From CAJWPI01 sp964635015 (GTDB lineage Bacteria; Pseudomonadota; Gammaproteobacteria; Magnimaribacterales; Magnimaribacteraceae): a stretch of DNA of 64,000 nt. This document shows, in pieces, positions 43,302 through 51,859 of this stretch. Both the position numbers and the translations under genes were made by a program. The notes under the pieces were generated by a model. The model did no database searches. It was given only the letters and a program-made list of their open reading frames with translations, and had not been told where the DNA came from. Position 1 is the first letter of the stretch. Each line of letters starts with the position of its first letter. The stretch spans positions 11,726 through 75,725 of the forward strand of contig CAZWMS010000002.1 in the NCBI GenBank assembly GCA_964635015.1, given 5' to 3'.

Positions 43302-43850
43302 ATGACTACCGCATCATATATATCACTAACTAGAATATTCCTAATCATACCAATAATTTATTTTAGTTCCTTACAAATTACTGTGTTTAATATTTTTGCC
43401 TTAGTTCTCTTTATTATAGCTAGTTTATCCGATTATTTAGATGGTTATGTGGCTAGAAAAATGAATTCAGTAACTTATTTGGGTTCTCTACTTGATTTAC
43501 TTGCCGACAAACTTTTAGTTTGCTTGGTATTAATTTGGCTTTCTTTTCTTAATAGCTCTTTTCCATTTATATTTGCTGTAATTTTAATTGTTTCTAGAGA
43601 AATAATAATTTCTTCCATACGCCAATTTATTTCAGAGAACTACGACTCAAAGCTATTGAAAGTTTCTTTATTGGGAAAGGTCAAGACAGTTTTGCAAATG
43701 TTCACTATTTCAGTAATTCTTATTTCACCAGAGTGCCCTGTATTTCTTTCTCCTTTCTCTATAATTTTGTTATGGATATCAGCATTTGTTTCTTTTTATT
43801 CATTGATTAAATATGTACAAAATTGGTCAAGACTTATAGACTCAAACTAG
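43302..43850 (+). CDS. pgsA: CDP-diacylglycerol-glycerol-3-phosphate 3-phosphatidyltransferase
   Basis: 182-residue inner-membrane enzyme that starts phosphatidylglycerol synthesis. The CDP-alcohol phosphotransferase motif is complete: D44, D47-G48, A51-R52, G61, D65, D69. There are about five hydrophobic helices. It follows uvrC by 18 bases. In E. coli and Pseudomonas this gene is followed by tRNA-Gly and tRNA-Cys; here a 20-kb polysaccharide locus comes next. Confidence 0.95.
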   Translation: MTTASYISLTRIFLIIPIIYFSSLQITVFNIFALVLFIIASLSDYLDGYVARKMNSVTYLGSLLDLLADKLLVCLVLIWLSFLNSSFPFIFAVILIVSREIIISSIRQFISENYDSKLLKVSLLGKVKTVLQMFTISVILISPECPVFLSPFSIILLWISAFVSFYSLIKYVQNWSRLIDSN

Positions 43851-43958
43851 ATCTAGCCCAGGTTAAGATTGCTAATATGGAGGCTGAGTGTATCATTGCG
43901 CCCAAAAAGACTTATAAATAACCATAAGTTTGCCCGTTCTAAGTTTTGAGGATTATTA

Positions 43959-44870
43959 ATGTCAGAAAACCAAAATTTTAAAAATAAAGAATTAGACTTA
44001 CCTGAAGAAATAAACTTTAAATATCTATTCAATATAACCTGGAAAAATAGACTACCTGTGATTTTAATTTCTTTTTTTACCTTCATTGCTGTATTTTTCT
44101 ATGCTTTAAGTCTTCCAACCAACTTTATGGCAACTGGAAGTTATAGCTCTGATACTGGAAACAAAGGAACAACTATACAAAATCCTTTATCAGGCCTAGG
44201 GCTTGGGGGTTTCGCAATAGGAGGTGATGATAATAAAATTAAATTGGCTTTACGTACCCTTCGTTCTAAGAAGTTCCTAAAAGATTTTATAATTAAGAGA
44301 GACCTTGCTTCTAAACTAGCTTTAGAAATGACAAAAGAAGAAATCTCATCCTTAAGTCCTCAAGATCAAGAGCAGTTTCTGTTGAGTCTTGCGATAGGGT
44401 TAAATGATTCAATTGTAAAGAGCGTGAGCCGACTCAACGATTTCTTTACAGTATCAGTTATCCATTCATCCCCTATTATCTCTAAACAATTGTTAGATTG
44501 GCTTATTGAAGATATTAACAAGGCTATGATGGAGAAGGACGTTGAAGAAGCTAAGAAATCTATTGAATATCTCAAGTTACAAGCAAGCAAGACTTCTGTC
44601 GGCGAATTGAGAAAGTTGTTCTATTCTATGATAGAAAGTCATACAACAACTATCATGTTATCAGAAGTCAAAAAAGAATATATTATAAAAACTATAGATC
44701 CGCCTGTCTTGCCATTAAGTCCTTATGGTATTGATAAGATCAAAATACTAATATGGGGCGCAATAGGCTCATTATTATTAAGTATTATTTTTGTAAATTT
44801 TCTTTATTTCCTTGGATATGAATTAAGATTTAAGAATCTGTATAGAAAAATAAAAGCGAAAATAGATTGA
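43959..44870 (+). CDS. wzz: Wzz-type polysaccharide chain-length regulator
   Basis: 303 residues. Membrane helices at about 32-52 and 265-290 flank a periplasmic helical domain, the Wzz topology. Before the second helix is the proline-rich motif DPPVLPLSPYGIDKIK typical of polysaccharide co-polymerases. A Gly-rich loop (PLSGLGLGGFAIGG) follows the first helix. It sets modal chain length in Wzy-dependent synthesis. It opens the locus, with the Shine-Dalgarno GAGG 6 bases before the ATG. No JUMPStart/ops element was seen upstream. Confidence 0.85.
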   Translation: MSENQNFKNKELDLPEEINFKYLFNITWKNRLPVILISFFTFIAVFFYALSLPTNFMATGSYSSDTGNKGTTIQNPLSGLGLGGFAIGGDDNKIKLALRTLRSKKFLKDFIIKRDLASKLALEMTKEEISSLSPQDQEQFLLSLAIGLNDSIVKSVSRLNDFFTVSVIHSSPIISKQLLDWLIEDINKAMMEKDVEEAKKSIEYLKLQASKTSVGELRKLFYSMIESHTTTIMLSEVKKEYIIKTIDPPVLPLSPYGIDKIKILIWGAIGSLLLSIIFVNFLYFLGYELRFKNLYRKIKAKID

Positions 44871-44905
44871 TACTAAGTTCTTCTTATACACCTTAAAATT
44901 TTCCT

Positions 44906-46066
44906 ATGAATGTCTTGCTCAAGATATCACCAATCACTTTAATTTGGTTAGGTTTCTATTTTAGGCTACTTGCCTCACTCTGGTCAGTTGATTTTGGTTT
45001 GCATTTAGTTTTTACTGGAGATGTTGCTCGTTTTCATAATATGGCTGTTACTCTCAATGATAATGGAGATATTTTATTGGGAAGGTCGATTTTGGGTTAC
45101 GGTTACCCTTACTTTTTAAGTTTTCTTTATAAGATTTCAATGGAGTCTATATTTATTGGTGCAATTGTTTCCTCATTAGCTTGGCTATTATCTGGATTTG
45201 TTTTAATAAGGACTTTGAATTTTTTCTTTCTTACAAGAGCTAATTTTTTTATTGTCATTGCCTTATTTACCTTTTTGCCATCTTCTGTTTTGAATACAGG
45301 TGTTCCAATGAGAGAATCTTACCTTCTATTATTTACAAATCTAACAATCTATTCATTATTGAAGATTTATCTTCATAAAGATGTAAGGTATTGGCTATTA
45401 ATGTCTTTATGTATTTGCATATTAGCTATTTTTCACCCTGCATACTTGCCCTTCGGCATGGCTGTATTAGTTCTTGCTACTTTTTCCTATGCCTTGAGAA
45501 ACAAAAGAATTGTAAATTTAAGGAATGTTTTTATTTTTTCTCCTTTCTTCTTAATTTTTCTTTTCTTCATTTTCAATACTTCTTTCAGTTTATTTTCTCA
45601 GTACGCTTATGATTTAGATATTGATGGCATAAGTGGTGCTGTTTCTACTTTTCGTTCAGGATCTGTTCTTACATCCCCAGGTTCTAGGGCACAATACCAG
45701 TCTTCTGTTCAAGAAATAGATGGAGTGTTGGGTTTGATAACTTTCTTACCTGTATCGCTTTTTCAGTATTTGTTTGAGCCTATGCCTTGGAAAATATCTA
45801 GTTTAGTAGATATTATTCTTTTAATTGAGAATCTAATAAGAGGTATTTTAATTTTTTTTGCTTTAAAGGCACTTTTTAGTAAATCAACCCCCATGAGGAG
45901 AGTATTATTTATTTTAATAATTTTATACTTCTTTATGGAGTTGATATGGTCTCTTGGTACTACAAATTGGGGTACTGCATCTAGGCATCATGTCCCAATT
46001 TTTGGTGTATTATTAATAATTGGTATTGCCTTTACGAACCAACCAAACAGAAAATATGCTTTGTAG
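44906..46066 (+). CDS. Polytopic membrane protein, possible Wzy polymerase or GT39-like transferase
   Basis: 386 residues with about nine to ten hydrophobic helices and a longer soluble loop around 225-275 (YDLDIDGISGAVSTFRSG...). The end pattern NWGTASRHHVPIFG recalls the conserved NxGTAxRH motif near the C-terminus of some membrane glycosyltransferases and polymerases in O-antigen clusters. The locus encodes Wzz and Wzx but no other candidate polymerase, so Wzy by elimination is likely. Early charged residues (GDVARFHNMA) would fit a catalytic periplasmic loop. Confidence is good for a membrane protein and modest for function. Confidence 0.7.
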   Translation: MNVLLKISPITLIWLGFYFRLLASLWSVDFGLHLVFTGDVARFHNMAVTLNDNGDILLGRSILGYGYPYFLSFLYKISMESIFIGAIVSSLAWLLSGFVLIRTLNFFFLTRANFFIVIALFTFLPSSVLNTGVPMRESYLLLFTNLTIYSLLKIYLHKDVRYWLLMSLCICILAIFHPAYLPFGMAVLVLATFSYALRNKRIVNLRNVFIFSPFFLIFLFFIFNTSFSLFSQYAYDLDIDGISGAVSTFRSGSVLTSPGSRAQYQSSVQEIDGVLGLITFLPVSLFQYLFEPMPWKISSLVDIILLIENLIRGILIFFALKALFSKSTPMRRVLFILIILYFFMELIWSLGTTNWGTASRHHVPIFGVLLIIGIAFTNQPNRKYAL

Positions 46067-46115
46067 CAAAAAGTAAAAAGATGATTATTTTTAAGAACGA
46101 ATACAATAAAAACAC

Positions 46116-47156
46116 ATGAAGACACTAATTACTGGAGGGGCTGGTTTTATTGGTTCAAACCTTATCAAATATTTAATAGAGAGAACAAATTACAAGGTTA
46201 TTAATATTGATAATTTAACTTATGCAGGTAACCCCAATTCTTTGGATCCAGTTAAAAAAAATAAGAGATATACTTTTGAACAGATAGATATAACGAACAA
46301 AGAATTATTATCAGAAGTGTTCCATACAGAACAACCCGATTCTCTTCTTCATCTAGCAGCAGAGTCTCATGTCGATAGATCCATACAGAATCCAGAACAT
46401 TTTGTTAAGACCAATATTTATGGTACTTACAATTTACTAGAGGTTACGAGGGAATACTTAAAGTCCTTCCCAATAAAGTGTAAGGATTTTAAGTTCATAC
46501 ATATTTCTACAGATGAAGTTTATGGAGATCTTGAAATAGAGGAAAAACCTTTTACAGAGGAAAGTCCTTATTTCCCTAGTTCCCCTTACTCTGCCAGTAA
46601 AGCTAGCTCAGACCATTTGGTTAGAGCCTGGCACAGAACTTATAACCTTCCCACAATAATTACTAACTGTTCAAATAATTATGGACCCTTTCAATTTCCA
46701 GAAAAATTGATCCCCTTAACAATAGACAAAGCATTGGAAGGCAGGAAAATACCTGTTTATGGAGATGGCAAGCAAATAAGAGATTGGCTTTATGTTAAAG
46801 ATCATATAAGAGCTTTGATGGAAGTCTTAAAAAGAGGGATTGTAGGAGAAACCTACAATATAGGCGGAAATTGCCAAATATCAAATATTGAAGTAATTAA
46901 AATGATCCTAGATCTTATTGAAGAATTTTTACTAAAAAATGAAAAAAAAGGTAATCTCTATAAACTCATTGAATTCGTAGAAGATAGACCTGGACATGAC
47001 TTAAGGTATGCCATTGATATATCTAAGATAAAAAGAGAATTACAATGGGAACCTAAGGAGACTATCAATACTGGGCTTCGTAAAACTGTAGAATGGTATT
47101 TATCTAATAAGGATTGGACGCAAATTATTAAAAACAAATTTAAAAATAAGAAATAG
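46116..47156 (+). CDS. rfbB: dTDP-glucose 4,6-dehydratase
   Basis: 346 residues, RmlB family. The NAD-binding GGAGFIGSNL is at 7-16, the catalytic DE pair lies in HISTDEVYGDL, and the YSASKASSDH block supplies the Tyr-x3-Lys. It converts dTDP-glucose to dTDP-4-keto-6-deoxyglucose. It precedes rfbA by 21 bases and starts the deoxysugar part of the locus. Confidence 0.95.
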   Translation: MKTLITGGAGFIGSNLIKYLIERTNYKVINIDNLTYAGNPNSLDPVKKNKRYTFEQIDITNKELLSEVFHTEQPDSLLHLAAESHVDRSIQNPEHFVKTNIYGTYNLLEVTREYLKSFPIKCKDFKFIHISTDEVYGDLEIEEKPFTEESPYFPSSPYSASKASSDHLVRAWHRTYNLPTIITNCSNNYGPFQFPEKLIPLTIDKALEGRKIPVYGDGKQIRDWLYVKDHIRALMEVLKRGIVGETYNIGGNCQISNIEVIKMILDLIEEFLLKNEKKGNLYKLIEFVEDRPGHDLRYAIDISKIKRELQWEPKETINTGLRKTVEWYLSNKDWTQIIKNKFKNKK

Positions 47157-47177
47157 AAACATAAAGAGGGTTTAAAC

Positions 47178-48044
47178 ATGAAAGGTATTATTCTTTCGGG
47201 AGGATTGGGAACTAGGTTACACCCCATAACTATCGGGGTTTCTAAACAACTCCTTCCAATCTATGATAAACCTATGATTTATTACCCCTTGTCAGTCTTG
47301 ATGTTAGCTTCTATAAGAGAAATTTTAATTATTTCAACACCTAATGACATTGATTCCTATAAAAGACTTTTGGGTAATGGAAGTCAGTTTGGAGTGTCAA
47401 TAGATTATGAGGAGCAACCTAGCCCTGATGGCCTGGCTCAAGCTTTCTTGTTAGGCAAAGATTTTATAGGTAGTGAAAATGTATGTTTAATTCTTGGAGA
47501 TAATATATTTTATGGTCAGTATTTTACAGAAATGCTGAATAAAGCTTCAAAAAAATCAAATGGCGCTACAGTATTCGGTTATTACACCAATGAACCTCAT
47601 AGATTTGGAGTAATTGAATTTGATAATGAAGGTAAAGCAAAAGGTATAGAGGAAAAACCTCAAAAGCCTAAGTCAAATTTTGCTATAACAGGTTTGTATT
47701 TTTATGATAATAAGGTTATAGACATAGCTAAATCCCTCAAACCATCCTCTAGAGGAGAGTTAGAAATAACTGATATAAATAATGAATACTTAAAGATGGA
47801 AAAGTTAGATGTAGAGATTTTAGGAAGGGGCTTTGCTTGGTTGGACACAGGAACTTATGAAACTTTATTAGAAGCTAGTCAATTTGTACAAACACTTGAA
47901 AATAGACAAGGACTAAAAATAGCTTGTTTAGAAGAAATTGCCTACAAAAATAAATGGATAGACAAGGATAGGCTTATCTCCCAAGCCAACATCATGTCCA
48001 ATACTTCTTATGGAAATTATCTTAGGTTAGTAGCTAAAAGTTAG
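47178..48044 (+). CDS. rfbA: Glucose-1-phosphate thymidylyltransferase
   Basis: 288 residues, RmlA. The nucleotide-binding SGGLGTRLHPIT (7-18) and KQLLPIYDKPMIYYPLS (23-39) motifs are nearly canonical. It makes dTDP-glucose from glucose 1-phosphate and dTTP. A GAGGG Shine-Dalgarno lies 7 bases before the ATG. rfbC follows 4 bases downstream. Confidence 0.96.
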   Translation: MKGIILSGGLGTRLHPITIGVSKQLLPIYDKPMIYYPLSVLMLASIREILIISTPNDIDSYKRLLGNGSQFGVSIDYEEQPSPDGLAQAFLLGKDFIGSENVCLILGDNIFYGQYFTEMLNKASKKSNGATVFGYYTNEPHRFGVIEFDNEGKAKGIEEKPQKPKSNFAITGLYFYDNKVIDIAKSLKPSSRGELEITDINNEYLKMEKLDVEILGRGFAWLDTGTYETLLEASQFVQTLENRQGLKIACLEEIAYKNKWIDKDRLISQANIMSNTSYGNYLRLVAKS

Positions 48045-48048
48045 GTCT

Positions 48049-48579
48049 ATGAACATTTCAACAACAAATTTGAATGGAGTTTTAATTGTTGAGCCGGAAA
48101 TTCATGAAGATAATAGAGGCTTCCTTTCAGAGACTTTCGTACTTGATAAATATGAAGAAAAATTTGGAGTAGATGTGAAATTTGTTCAAGATAATTTATC
48201 TAGAACTTTCAAAAATAATCTAAGAGGCATGCATTTCCAAAAAAACTTCCCACAAGGAAAATTAATTTATTCAGTTCATGGTTCTGTATACGATGTTGTT
48301 GTAGACATTAGAAAAGAGTCAAGTTCATTTGGGAAATGGATAGATGTAACATTATCTGCTGAAAATAGAAAGCAGGTTTGGATGCCTCCAGGACTAGCTC
48401 ATGGCTTCTTAGTAACAACTGAATATGCAGACCTAATCTATAAATTTACCGATTATTATCACCAAGAAGATCAAGAGTGTCTTTTATGGAATGACCCTGA
48501 AGTAGGAATTGACTGGCCTGTAAAAAACCCAATTCTTTCAGAAAGAGACAAAGAGGGATTATTACTAAAAGACCTCTAG
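48049..48579 (+). CDS. rfbC: dTDP-4-dehydrorhamnose 3,5-epimerase family protein
   Basis: 176 residues, RmlC family cupin. Catalytic H62 in LRGMHFQ and Y131 in LIYKFTDYY match RmlC His63/Tyr133. It could act as a 3,5-epimerase, or as a 3-epimerase like NovW; this cannot be decided here. No rfbD (4-ketoreductase) follows. Instead a sugar C-methyltransferase comes 59 bases later, which changes the likely product. Confidence 0.93.
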   Translation: MNISTTNLNGVLIVEPEIHEDNRGFLSETFVLDKYEEKFGVDVKFVQDNLSRTFKNNLRGMHFQKNFPQGKLIYSVHGSVYDVVVDIRKESSSFGKWIDVTLSAENRKQVWMPPGLAHGFLVTTEYADLIYKFTDYYHQEDQECLLWNDPEVGIDWPVKNPILSERDKEGLLLKDL

Positions 48580-48638
48580 ATATCCTTCTAGCAATATCAA
48601 TTTATAGAGCTTTTAGAGTACTGAGAACCTAACAGAGT

Positions 48639-49871
48639 ATGAGTAGAAAATTAGAAAAGAAAAAATGTAGGTTGTGTTATTCAGATACAACTAAAATAGT
48701 GGATATAGGGCTATCCCCTCCAGCCAATAACTTTCATGATCTTCAAGGGCAGACTTGTTCAACTTTTCCTTTGATAGTGGATTTTTGTAGTAACTGCAAA
48801 TGCATACAGCTTAGGGACTGTTTAGATAAGGAATTTCTCTACAAACATTATACTTATATAACTCCAGATGTAGAGCCTTTGACACAACATTATAAAAAAA
48901 TCATTGCCCATCTTACGTCTTCTTTCTATATAAATAATCAAGCTAAATGCCTAGAGATAGGAAGCAACAATGGCTTATTCTTAAAAACTATTAAACCTCA
49001 AGTTTCAAGTATTCTTGGAGTAGATCCGGCAATAAATGTAGTAGAAATAGCAAATGATCTAGGAATAGAAACAATATGCAGCTTTTTCAATCAATCTGTT
49101 GCCAAAGAAATTAAAGTAGATAAAGGGAAGGTAGATTTGGTTGTAGCAAGACACATGTTTGCTCATAATTCAGATCCTAAAATTATTTTGAAAGGAGTTA
49201 AAGATATATTAAGCAGTGAAGGAATTTTTCTTATAGAAAATGCATATGCTATCCCAACTTTTGACAAAGGAGAGTTTGATCAAATCTATCACGAGCATAT
49301 GTTTTACTATTCAGTGCAAAGCATGAGATTTTTGTTGGAAAAATTTTCTTTTGAATTAATAGACTTATTTGATTCCAATTTACATGGAGGTTCACTTGTC
49401 TTTATAGCTGCTAAGAAGAACAGGAAGAAGATTTCTAATAGAGTGAAAGAGTATCTTAGCTATGAAGAGAGTCTTTTAGATCGAGGAGAAATATTCAAAA
49501 ATTTTAAGAAAAAAATAAACAAATTGAAAGATAAGGTTAATGTTGAAATAAATAGAGATATGGAAAACGGTAAGTCAGTAGGTGCTTATGGAGCTACCGC
49601 CAAAGCTTTTACCATGTTTACTTATTTAGGCTTAAATAAAGATAAAATTAAATATTGTGTTGATACAACTCCTACAAAAATTAATAAATATTTTCCTTTC
49701 TTTGAGATACCTGTAGTATCAGAAGACCATTTTATTTCCAATCCAGTGGATACACTTTTAGTGACAGCTTGGAATTACAAGGACCATATTTTAAAAAAAT
49801 CAGAAAAGCTATTTCCAAAGGGAACAAAACTAATTTTTCCATTACCAAAATTTAAAGTACATATTGTGTAA
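48639..49871 (+). CDS. Sugar C-methyltransferase (NovU/TylC3 family)
   Basis: 410 residues with the three-part layout of this family: an N-terminal zinc-binding module (C10, C13, C50, C53), a SAM domain (CLEIGSNNGLF, 104-114) with IYHEHMFYYS (catalytic His/Glu region, YHEH 217-220), and a C-terminal domain with GAYGATAKAFTMFTYLG. Characterised members add a methyl carbon to dTDP-4-keto-deoxysugars (C3 in mycarose, C5 in noviose). Next to rfbB-rfbA-rfbC this predicts a branched, C-methylated deoxyhexose. The position of methylation is unknown. Confidence 0.85.
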   Translation: MSRKLEKKKCRLCYSDTTKIVDIGLSPPANNFHDLQGQTCSTFPLIVDFCSNCKCIQLRDCLDKEFLYKHYTYITPDVEPLTQHYKKIIAHLTSSFYINNQAKCLEIGSNNGLFLKTIKPQVSSILGVDPAINVVEIANDLGIETICSFFNQSVAKEIKVDKGKVDLVVARHMFAHNSDPKIILKGVKDILSSEGIFLIENAYAIPTFDKGEFDQIYHEHMFYYSVQSMRFLLEKFSFELIDLFDSNLHGGSLVFIAAKKNRKKISNRVKEYLSYEESLLDRGEIFKNFKKKINKLKDKVNVEINRDMENGKSVGAYGATAKAFTMFTYLGLNKDKIKYCVDTTPTKINKYFPFFEIPVVSEDHFISNPVDTLLVTAWNYKDHILKKSEKLFPKGTKLIFPLPKFKVHIV

Positions 49872-49882
49872 GGATCTTTTTT

Positions 49883-51847
49883 ATGTGTGGTATAGCAGGC
49901 TTATTTGGACAGAAGAATAAAAGTTCTTTTGAAAAATCAGTAGAAACTATGATTCTCTCACTTTCTCATAGAGGTCCAGATGATAGTGGTGTTTGGAAAG
50001 ATAACGAAAGCCAGGTTGTTTTTGGACATAGAAGGTTATCTATTTTAGATCTTACAAAGGCGGGTCATCAGCCTATGGTTTCATCTTGCGGGAGATATGT
50101 AGTTACCTTTAATGGAGAAGTCTATAACCACTTAGATTTAAGAAAGGAATTACAGAGCTTAGGAAGGAGTATTAGATGGATTGGTACTTCTGATACAGAG
50201 ACAATACTAGAAGGATTTTCTTATTGGGGTATTAGAAAGACAATAGAAAAGATGGTTGGCATGTTTGCCGTTGCTATTTGGGACAAAAAAGAAGAGAGGC
50301 TTTTTTTAAGTAGAGACAGGATTGGAGAAAAACCTCTATATTTTGGTTGGAGTGGTGGTAATTTTCTCTTCGCTTCAGAACTAAAGGCTATAAAAAGTTT
50401 AGCTACTTTTAATAATAATATAGACAGAGGTTCTGTCTGTCTCTTTCTAAGGCACACTTATATCCCTTCCCCACTCAGTATTTATCAAAATGTCTATAAA
50501 CTTCAACCAGGTTTTATATTAGATCTAAATTTAAAAGCTACAACTTCTCCACCGGGAGATACTTTTAATTCTCCAGAAATTAATATGACTCAGTATTGGT
50601 CACTAAGGGATACTTATCAAACTGGCAAGAGTGATCTCATTAGTAATGAAAGTGAAGCTATAGAACAACTGGAACATAGTTTGAAAGAGTCAATTAAACT
50701 TCAATCTATAGCAGATGTACCTTTGGGTTGTTTCTTATCAGGCGGTATTGATTCATCTCTAATAGTTTCTTTAATGCAGTCCGAATCACAAAAACCAGTA
50801 CATTCTTATACCATAGGTTTTAATGAATCAGGATATAATGAAGCAACATTTGCTAAGAAAGTAGCTAATCATATTGGAACAAACCATACTGAATTATATG
50901 TTTCAGCGAAAGATGCACTTGAAGTAGTTCCTCTCTTGCCACAGCTTTATGATGAACCTTTTGCTGACTCCTCACAAATTCCAACTTATCTTGTTTCAAA
51001 AATGGCTAGAGAACATGTAACTGTAGCTCTGTCTGGTGATGCAGGGGATGAGTTGTTTGGAGGATACAATAGACATTTGAGAGCACCAGCTTTGTGGAAT
51101 ATTATTTCACTTATCCCACGATTTTTAGTTCCTGGATTATCTGGAGTTATAAATATTCTTCCTTCCTCTTTTCTAAATACTATAGGTAATGTTCTTCCAA
51201 AAACTTACAAAACTTCATTCTTAGGACACAAACTTCATCGCTTTTCTGATAGATTGAATAAAATAAAATCCCAAGACGACTTGTACTATAGTTTAGTATC
51301 TGAATGGGATAATCCCGAGAAAGTAGTTTTAAATTCCAAAGAACCTAGAACTTTATTCAAAGATCCATCTTTACCTTTAAACTTAGATAATTTTCAAGAA
51401 AGAATGATGCTGCTTGATGCCCTAACTTACCTCCCTGACGATATCTTAGTGAAAGTGGATAGAGCTTCTATGGGGGTTAGCCTTGAAACCAGAGCACCTT
51501 TCTTAGATCATAGGGTAGTAGAGCTTGCTGCAAAAATACCTATAAATTACAAGATAAATCAGGGCAAGGGTAAACAAATTCTGAGGAAAATCCTTTATAA
51601 ATATGTTCCTGAAGAATTAATTGAAAGACCAAAACAAGGATTTGGTATTCCTTTAGGAGAATGGTTAAGAGGTCCTCTCAGAGATTGGTCGGAAGAATTA
51701 CTTTCAAAGTCTAAGTTAGATCAGCAGGGGTTTTTTAATTCTTCCTTTGTTAGGTCTAGGTGGGAAGAGCATTTGAAAAAAAGAAGAAATTGGGAGCATG
51801 GTCTTTGGAATATCTTAATGTTTCAATCATGGTTAGATTCTCATTAA
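49883..51847 (+). CDS. AsnB-type glutamine amidotransferase (asparagine synthetase-like)
   Basis: 654 residues. The N-terminal glutaminase begins with C2 as nucleophile (MCGIAGLFG). The ATP-binding loop is SGGIDSSL and the synthetase domain ends with RPKQGFGIPLGEWLRGPLRDW. In O-antigen clusters such homologues (for example WbpS of P. aeruginosa O6) are thought to amidate a uronic acid such as GalNAcA. The WbpP/WbpO pair downstream supplies such a sugar. Ordinary asparagine synthesis is possible, but context favours the polysaccharide. The SD AAGGA precedes the ATG. Confidence 0.88.
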   Translation: MCGIAGLFGQKNKSSFEKSVETMILSLSHRGPDDSGVWKDNESQVVFGHRRLSILDLTKAGHQPMVSSCGRYVVTFNGEVYNHLDLRKELQSLGRSIRWIGTSDTETILEGFSYWGIRKTIEKMVGMFAVAIWDKKEERLFLSRDRIGEKPLYFGWSGGNFLFASELKAIKSLATFNNNIDRGSVCLFLRHTYIPSPLSIYQNVYKLQPGFILDLNLKATTSPPGDTFNSPEINMTQYWSLRDTYQTGKSDLISNESEAIEQLEHSLKESIKLQSIADVPLGCFLSGGIDSSLIVSLMQSESQKPVHSYTIGFNESGYNEATFAKKVANHIGTNHTELYVSAKDALEVVPLLPQLYDEPFADSSQIPTYLVSKMAREHVTVALSGDAGDELFGGYNRHLRAPALWNIISLIPRFLVPGLSGVINILPSSFLNTIGNVLPKTYKTSFLGHKLHRFSDRLNKIKSQDDLYYSLVSEWDNPEKVVLNSKEPRTLFKDPSLPLNLDNFQERMMLLDALTYLPDDILVKVDRASMGVSLETRAPFLDHRVVELAAKIPINYKINQGKGKQILRKILYKYVPEELIERPKQGFGIPLGEWLRGPLRDWSEELLSKSKLDQQGFFNSSFVRSRWEEHLKKRRNWEHGLWNILMFQSWLDSH

Positions 51848-51859
51848 CCTTTTAAAAGA

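Noticed and set aside
43847..43856. Palindrome CTAGATCTAG at the pgsA stop
   Set aside because: Only 10 bases, partly coding, with no promoter context; likely chance.
43851..43958. Search for JUMPStart/ops element or tRNA-Gly before wzz
   Set aside because: Neither the GGCGGTAG core nor any cloverleaf-like sequence is present.
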